A DNA stretch of 26,140 nt from an uncultured Christensenella sp. GTDB lineage: Bacteria > Bacillota > Clostridia > Christensenellales > DTU072. The notes beneath the pieces were generated by a model. It was not told the origin of the DNA. It made no database searches and was given only the letters and a program-made list of their open reading frames with translations. The stretch lies in NCBI GenBank assembly GCA_905210905.1, contig CAJLYQ010000021.1:1-26140 (forward strand). The letters are read 5' to 3'. The first letter of the stretch is position 1, and every line of letters begins with the position of its first letter. The translations under genes and the position numbers were made by a program. Positions 22,379 to 26,140 of the stretch are shown in pieces.

Positions 22379-22617
22379 GAAAATTTTTCGCCGCTCCGTT
22401 GCTTTTTTATAAAAAGTTTATTTCCCCGATTTACGGGAAGAGATGTATTTACGTCCCTACTTGTTCGATGTATATGTACGACGCAATCGGACAATACGGG
22501 TTGTTAGGCGGAGTAGCGAGAGGTTTATGCCGATTGCTTCGTTGTAATCCCTTTGAGAAAGGGGGTTATGACCCTGTAAAACTTAATCTAAAAGGAAGTG
22601 CAAAATGGACTTTATAA
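22375..22617 (+). CDS. yidD: Membrane protein insertion efficiency factor YidD
   Basis: The protein has 80 residues. Typical content: an amphipathic N-terminus LLFYKKFISPIYGKRC, then YVPTCSMYMYDAIGQYG and LLRCNPFEKGGYDPV, with the three family cysteines. It is peripheral at the inner membrane face and assists YidC-dependent insertion. It starts on the rnpA stop codon (four-base overlap) and its last 13 bases overlap yidC, so all three are translationally linked. Confidence 0.96.
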   Translation: MRKFFAAPLLFYKKFISPIYGKRCIYVPTCSMYMYDAIGQYGLLGGVARGLCRLLRCNPFEKGGYDPVKLNLKGSAKWTL

Positions 22618-23636
22618 GTTTGTTGTCCTGCAAAGCCCTGAATAACGCGATCGGCGACCTTATTTACAAATATCTTTACGGATGGGTGGTTACCTGGTCG
22701 GACGACTGGTCGGTTATCGGCGCTTTCAGCGTAACCGTTATTATGTTTACCATATTCCTGAAAGTGGCGACTAGTCCGCTGGATATATGGCAGAAAGTTT
22801 CTATGCGCAAAAACGCCAAAAAGATGGAAGAGATGCGCCCGGAACTGGAAAAAGTTCAGAAACAGTGCGGTTCGAACAGAGAACTGCTTATGCAAAAACA
22901 GCGTGAAGTATATAAAAAGCATAAGTATTCGATGTTCGGTTCTTGCTTGCCGATGATAGTCACGATGGTCGTGTTCTTTATCATCTTCGGCGGATATAAT
23001 GCCGCGGTAGCAAAACACACCAAGATTACTTTCGAGGCTCTCGACAAGGTTTATACCCAAGTTTACGAGGCGGAAGAGAATGCGGCGTTAACCGAAGCGG
23101 ACAGGATCAAAAAGGCGGAAGACGCGGCCGTTGCGGAATACGACGCTCATTACAAAGAATCGTTCTTCTGGGTCAAGAACATTTTCTCTGCGGACGGTTG
23201 GGCGAAAGCGATACCCGACGCGGGAACGGCGCAAAAGAATATTTCCGGACTTAACACTGCAAGATACGAAGTAGTAATGAAACCGCTTATGGATAAGTAC
23301 AACGGCGGTTGGAACGGATATCTCATACTACCTATTATAGTATTGTTGCTCAACGTGGCGTCGATGTTCCTTAACAAGCAACAGACGCAGCAACCTGCGA
23401 TGCCGGGGCAGACCGAAGAGCAGATTAAGGCGCAGAAGTCGCAAGCGAAGATGATGCAGTTTATTATGCCGATAATGATGTTCGGTTTTGCACTGTTCTA
23501 TTCGGCGGCGTTCACGCTGTATATGGCGGTTAATATGGTATTTACTACTATAATTAACTTAGTTTATAATATAATAGCGAAGAAAAAGGACGCGGCGGAA
23601 AAGGACCGCATTCTGTCTACTACGTTCAAAAAATAA
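22605..23636 (+). CDS. yidC: Membrane protein insertase YidC/Oxa1
   Basis: The protein has 343 residues, the Gram-positive type without the large N-terminal domain. Five core helices lie at about 36-55, 110-132, 238-257, 284-305 and 307-326. The groove residue that is Arg in B. subtilis SpoIIIJ is Lys here (K53 in FLKVATSPL), which I believe is common in Clostridia. The cytoplasmic hairpin (about 60-108) is basic. No proper lipobox is seen: C9 follows only a short neutral start. The outside loop between the second and third core helices is about 105 residues (133-237), with a charged helical part, larger than in SpoIIIJ. AAAGGAAG precedes ATG. Confidence 0.96.
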   Translation: MDFISLLSCKALNNAIGDLIYKYLYGWVVTWSDDWSVIGAFSVTVIMFTIFLKVATSPLDIWQKVSMRKNAKKMEEMRPELEKVQKQCGSNRELLMQKQREVYKKHKYSMFGSCLPMIVTMVVFFIIFGGYNAAVAKHTKITFEALDKVYTQVYEAEENAALTEADRIKKAEDAAVAEYDAHYKESFFWVKNIFSADGWAKAIPDAGTAQKNISGLNTARYEVVMKPLMDKYNGGWNGYLILPIIVLLLNVASMFLNKQQTQQPAMPGQTEEQIKAQKSQAKMMQFIMPIMMFGFALFYSAAFTLYMAVNMVFTTIINLVYNIIAKKKDAAEKDRILSTTFKK

Positions 23637-23647
23637 TCGGAGGAAAG

Positions 23648-24490
23648 ATGGAAAAGTATTACGAATTTAAGGCGTCTACGGCGGATAACGCAATAAGAAA
23701 CGGACTTGCCGAACTCGGACTTACCGAAGAAGAAGTCGATATCGAAGTCGTTTCTAACGGCGGAATTTTTTCCAGAGCCGTGGTAAGAATTAGCCCGAAA
23801 CCCGTAGAAGAAAAGGTTGAAGAAGAACCGGTCGAAGAAGCGGAAACAAACGAAGAAAAGACCGAAAAAGCCGAAGAAAAGGAAGTTGCCGAAACGGAAG
23901 AAAAAGTTGTTCTTACCGATGAAGAACGTGAAGAAAAGTTCCGTAAAAATAAAGAAATGCGTGAAAAAGGCAAAGAATTTATTGCCGAGATAGCGCGTTT
24001 GATCGGGTCCGACGTTACCGTCGAAGGCAAAGTGAGAGAAGACGAAGTTTGTCTGTATATCGGCGGCGACGACGCGAAGAATTTTATCGGATACAAGGGC
24101 GAAACGCTTGAGGCTATGCAAACGCTTGTAAGCCATTATCTTAACAAGGACGAAACCGGCGATCGCACGAGAATAGTCGTTGACGCGGATTTTTACAGAG
24201 AAAGACGCAAAAAGACGCTCACCGCGTTGGCGAAGAAACTTGCGAAACAAGCGTACAATCAGCACAGAGAGATCTCGCTCGAGCCGATGAACAGTTATGA
24301 AAGAAGAATTATTCACGCCGCTCTTACAAACAGTGACGAAGCAAGCACGAGAAGCGACGGGGAAGGCAAAGCAAGACATATCGTTATCGTACCGAAGAGC
24401 GCGATGATGAGTTACGGAAACAGTTCGGATTTCCGCAAAAAAGGACCGCAAAAAACCAAGAGTTTCGGTTATAACAAGAGAAGATTTTAA
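23648..24490 (+). CDS. jag: RNA-binding protein KhpB/Jag
   Basis: The protein has 280 residues. The Jag-N domain (1-50) contains EVVSNGGIFSRAVVRI. An acidic linker rich in Glu and Lys (52-90) follows. The KH domain (about 110-170) has its GxxG loop at 148-151 (IGYKGETL), and the R3H domain (about 185-252) has the R-x3-H signature at R219/H223. The end is basic. It binds RNA, usually with KhpA, and is linked to cell shape and division in other Firmicutes. CGGAGGAAAG precedes ATG; it follows yidC by 11 bases in the conserved order. Confidence 0.96.
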   Translation: MEKYYEFKASTADNAIRNGLAELGLTEEEVDIEVVSNGGIFSRAVVRISPKPVEEKVEEEPVEEAETNEEKTEKAEEKEVAETEEKVVLTDEEREEKFRKNKEMREKGKEFIAEIARLIGSDVTVEGKVREDEVCLYIGGDDAKNFIGYKGETLEAMQTLVSHYLNKDETGDRTRIVVDADFYRERRKKTLTALAKKLAKQAYNQHREISLEPMNSYERRIIHAALTNSDEASTRSDGEGKARHIVIVPKSAMMSYGNSSDFRKKGPQKTKSFGYNKRRF

Positions 24491-24528
24491 TTAAATAGGA
24501 CGGTTAAGTTACCGAAAAGGACAATCCT

Positions 24529-25860
24529 ATGAAAGATACTATTGTGGCTGTCGCCACCGCGATGACTTCGAGCGCGGGCATAAACGTTATCCGCGTCAGC
24601 GGAGAAAACGCTTTGGCGATAGCGCGAAAAATATTTTTCTGCCGTAAAATAACCGACGGACAAATGAGTCCGAATTATATGTATCTCGGCAGAATAGACG
24701 GAAAGAATTTTTCCGAAAAGGCGTTTTGTGTTTATTACAAATCGCCGTTTTCTTATACGGGCGAAGACGTGATAGAAATACACTGTCACGGCGGCAGAGG
24801 CGTAACGGGCGCAATAGTCCATCTGATACGTTCTCACGGCGCAAGACCGGCAGAGCCGGGCGAGTTTACCAAGCGTGCGTTCCTTAACGGAAAACTGACT
24901 TTGTCCGAAGCGGAAGGCGTTATCGATATGATAAACGCAACTACCGAAAGTCAGGTAAAAAACGCTTACCGCCTTATGAGCGGAGAACTGACTACGGGCA
25001 TTACCGAGAGCGAAAAAATGCTTACCGAAACCGCCGCGATGCTTGAGGCGAAACTCGATTATCCGGAAGAACTCGAAGAAGAAACGCGCCTTCCGGCTAA
25101 GGAATTGCTGGAAAAAACCGAGCGTAACTGCGCCAAGTTGCTCGCCAACACTTCCAGACGTAAAATATTGAATGAGGGTATCGATATTGCCATTGTGGGA
25201 ACCCCAAACGCAGGTAAGAGTTCGCTTTTGAACGCGCTTATCGGACAAGAAAGAGCGATAGTCAGCGACGAAGAAGGCACGACGAGAGACGTCGTAAAAG
25301 AGAGCGTCGAAATAGACGGAATCAAGATAAACTTTCTCGATACGGCAGGGATAAGGAATTCCGGAGCAGGCAAGGTCGAGAAGATAGGAATAGAGCGTTC
25401 GGTAAAAGCGATAGACGCGGCGGACGTGGTGATTTTCGTTACCGACGGAACGGTGCCGGAAAGCGACGACGAAAGAAAGATAAGAGAAAAACTCGACGGT
25501 AAAAAGTTTATCGAAGTACAAAACAAAACCGACGAAGTGAAGTATCCGAGAACGGGTGCGCTTGCAATCTCCGCAAAGACCGAGGAAGGACTTGACGAAC
25601 TCGTCGATTACGTATTAAAACAAGCGGACAGGGACGGAATATACCGCGAAGGGGTAATCGGCAACGAACGGCATATTTACGCGCTCGAAGAGGCGGACAG
25701 GCTCGTTAAAGACGCGTTGGAAAATTACGACGTTTTGCCTACCGAATGTACTTTGGAAAGCGTAAGGGGCGCGCTCGAAGCGTTAGGGAAGATAACGGGG
25801 AATAGCGTATCGGACAGCATAATAGACGAGGTATTCTCGCGCTTTTGCGTAGGCAAATAA
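24529..25860 (+). CDS. mnmE: tRNA uridine-5-carboxymethylaminomethyl modification GTPase
   Basis: The protein has 443 residues, slightly shorter than the usual 450-460. With MnmG it modifies wobble uridine 34 of several tRNAs. The N-terminal formyl-THF-binding domain contains GEDVIEIHCHGG and RPAEPGEFTKRAFLNGKLTLSEAEGV. The G domain lies inside the helical domain, with GTPNAGKS (224-231), EGTTRD, DTAGIR and NKTD. It ends in FCVGK, close to the catalytic FCIGK. AAAAGGA precedes ATG. mnmG normally follows in Firmicutes; here only repeats follow to the end of the window. Confidence 0.98.
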   Translation: MKDTIVAVATAMTSSAGINVIRVSGENALAIARKIFFCRKITDGQMSPNYMYLGRIDGKNFSEKAFCVYYKSPFSYTGEDVIEIHCHGGRGVTGAIVHLIRSHGARPAEPGEFTKRAFLNGKLTLSEAEGVIDMINATTESQVKNAYRLMSGELTTGITESEKMLTETAAMLEAKLDYPEELEEETRLPAKELLEKTERNCAKLLANTSRRKILNEGIDIAIVGTPNAGKSSLLNALIGQERAIVSDEEGTTRDVVKESVEIDGIKINFLDTAGIRNSGAGKVEKIGIERSVKAIDAADVVIFVTDGTVPESDDERKIREKLDGKKFIEVQNKTDEVKYPRTGALAISAKTEEGLDELVDYVLKQADRDGIYREGVIGNERHIYALEEADRLVKDALENYDVLPTECTLESVRGALEALGKITGNSVSDSIIDEVFSRFCVGK

Positions 25861-25863
25861 CTG

Positions 25864-25883
25864 AGCGTCGCAAACGTGACGCT
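25864..25883 (+). terminator. Possible terminator of mnmE
   Basis: AGCGTC (25864-25869), loop GCAAACGT, GACGCT (25878-25883), three bases after the stop codon. The T-run is poor (TTTACG). Confidence 0.45.
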
Positions 25884-25887
25884 TTAC

Positions 25888-25995
25888 GTCCCATAAAAAC
25901 GAAATGGGTTAAGACTTCCCCCACGGGGGAAGGTGGCAACGAAGTTGACGGATGAGGGGAAATGTAAGCGGACGAGATAAGAGTTTTTATGGGAC
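25888..25995. repeat. MITE-like element with 13-bp terminal inverted repeats around a GC-rich hairpin repeat
   Basis: GTCCCATAAAAAC (25888-25900) and GTTTTTATGGGAC (25983-25995) are perfect inverted ends 108 bases apart. Between them lies copy 2 of the hairpin repeat family: CTTCCCCC (25915-25922), AC, GGGGGAAG (25925-25932), then CAAC/GTTG (25937-25947), then GGATGAGGGG. This is the same order of parts as at 84-130. No target duplication is evident. Confidence 0.65.
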
Positions 25996-26054
25996 TTTCG
26001 CGAGAAACGTCGTCTACCGTACGACGGTACGCCTACGCTCCGTTTTCGCGAAAA
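25996..26054. repeat. Second inverted-repeat element, nested hairpins
   Basis: TTTCGCGAGAAACG (25996-26009) pairs with CGTTTTCGCGAAAA (26041-26054) with one unpaired base, and TACCGT (26015-26020), ACG, ACGGTA (26024-26029) folds inside. It abuts the preceding element without a gap. Confidence 0.6.
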
Positions 26055-26086
26055 ATCGCCGCATTTGCCCCACTCCTAGGTTGGTT

Positions 26087-26140
26087 CCGACCAAACGTTA
26101 CACGGGCGTTTGACGCAGTCACTGCGTTTTGTGCGCACAA
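26087..26140. repeat. Long hairpin repeat, second copy, cut by the window end
   Basis: 53 of 54 bases match 13677-13730 in the same orientation. The paired right half must lie beyond the window. Confidence 0.8.

Noticed and set aside
22605..22640. Lipoprotein signal at the YidC N-terminus (LLSC)
   Set aside because: Only eight mainly neutral residues precede the cysteine, there is no positive n-region, and the -2 residue is atypical.
24487..25521. 344-residue antisense frame over mnmE
   Set aside because: mnmE is certain on the plus strand; this frame has no supporting signal.
26080..26099. tRNA T-arm-like GGTTGGTTCCGACC
   Set aside because: No acceptor or anticodon arms around it; it is the edge of a dispersed repeat.

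Overview
The window looks like a chromosomal segment of a moderate-GC, Gram-positive Clostridia-type bacterium, probably a gut or anaerobic lineage. Supporting signs are strong AGGAGG-type ribosome binding sites, several near-consensus TTGACA-N17-TATAAT promoters, a Gram-positive-style YidC without the large N-terminal domain, KhpB/Jag, an Rrf2 regulator in a cysteine locus, a DUF5058-like membrane protein, and short GC-rich hairpin repeats of a kind common between Clostridia genes. No genus can be named from the sequence alone.

Layout. (1) 1-355 is repeat-rich and carries no gene. It leads into a small, well-expressed-looking protein (356-604) with four cysteines and a Lys/Ala/Pro tail. (2) 803-8042 is a plus-strand group: a 1703-residue membrane-anchored surface protein with YDG/MBG-like repeats, a GPH-type sugar:cation symporter, and a translationally coupled 169-residue protein. 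(3) 8152-10140 carries, on the minus strand, a metal-dependent amidohydrolase and galE. (4) 10463-12574 carries an HSL-type alpha/beta hydrolase, then a consensus promoter, an L10 leader with attenuator, rplJ and rplL. (5) 12674-18783 is a cysteine locus: cysK on plus, facing a minus-strand operon of a four-TM membrane protein, cysE, cysS and an Rrf2 regulator. An AT-rich two-gene module (XRE repressor and SLOG-type protein) sits between the two halves. It has three copies of one 14-bp operator and is bounded by two near-identical hairpin terminators. (6) 18947-20418 is a two-gene membrane pair (DUF5058-like plus partner). (7) 20754-25860 carries a small unknown protein, a YbaK-type tRNA deacylase, and the classic rpmH-rnpA-yidD-yidC-jag-mnmE operon. 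(8) 25861-26140 is a dense run of hairpin repeats.

How the parts work together. CysE (O-acetylserine synthesis), CysK (sulfide addition) and CysS (tRNA charging) form one cysteine supply chain, with a three-cysteine Rrf2 protein as the likely sensor; an inverted repeat at the cysK promoter is a candidate target. The rpmH operon is normally next to dnaA and oriC and normally runs on into mnmG. Here neither neighbour is in view: a YbaK gene and repeats lie upstream, and repeats follow mnmE, so the origin region appears rearranged.

The best candidates for something undescribed are the XRE/SLOG module with its operator array, the DUF5058-like membrane pair, the giant YDG-repeat protein with its basic tail, and the repeat families that recur at both ends of the window. 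All functional statements come from reading motifs by eye; no database search was run.
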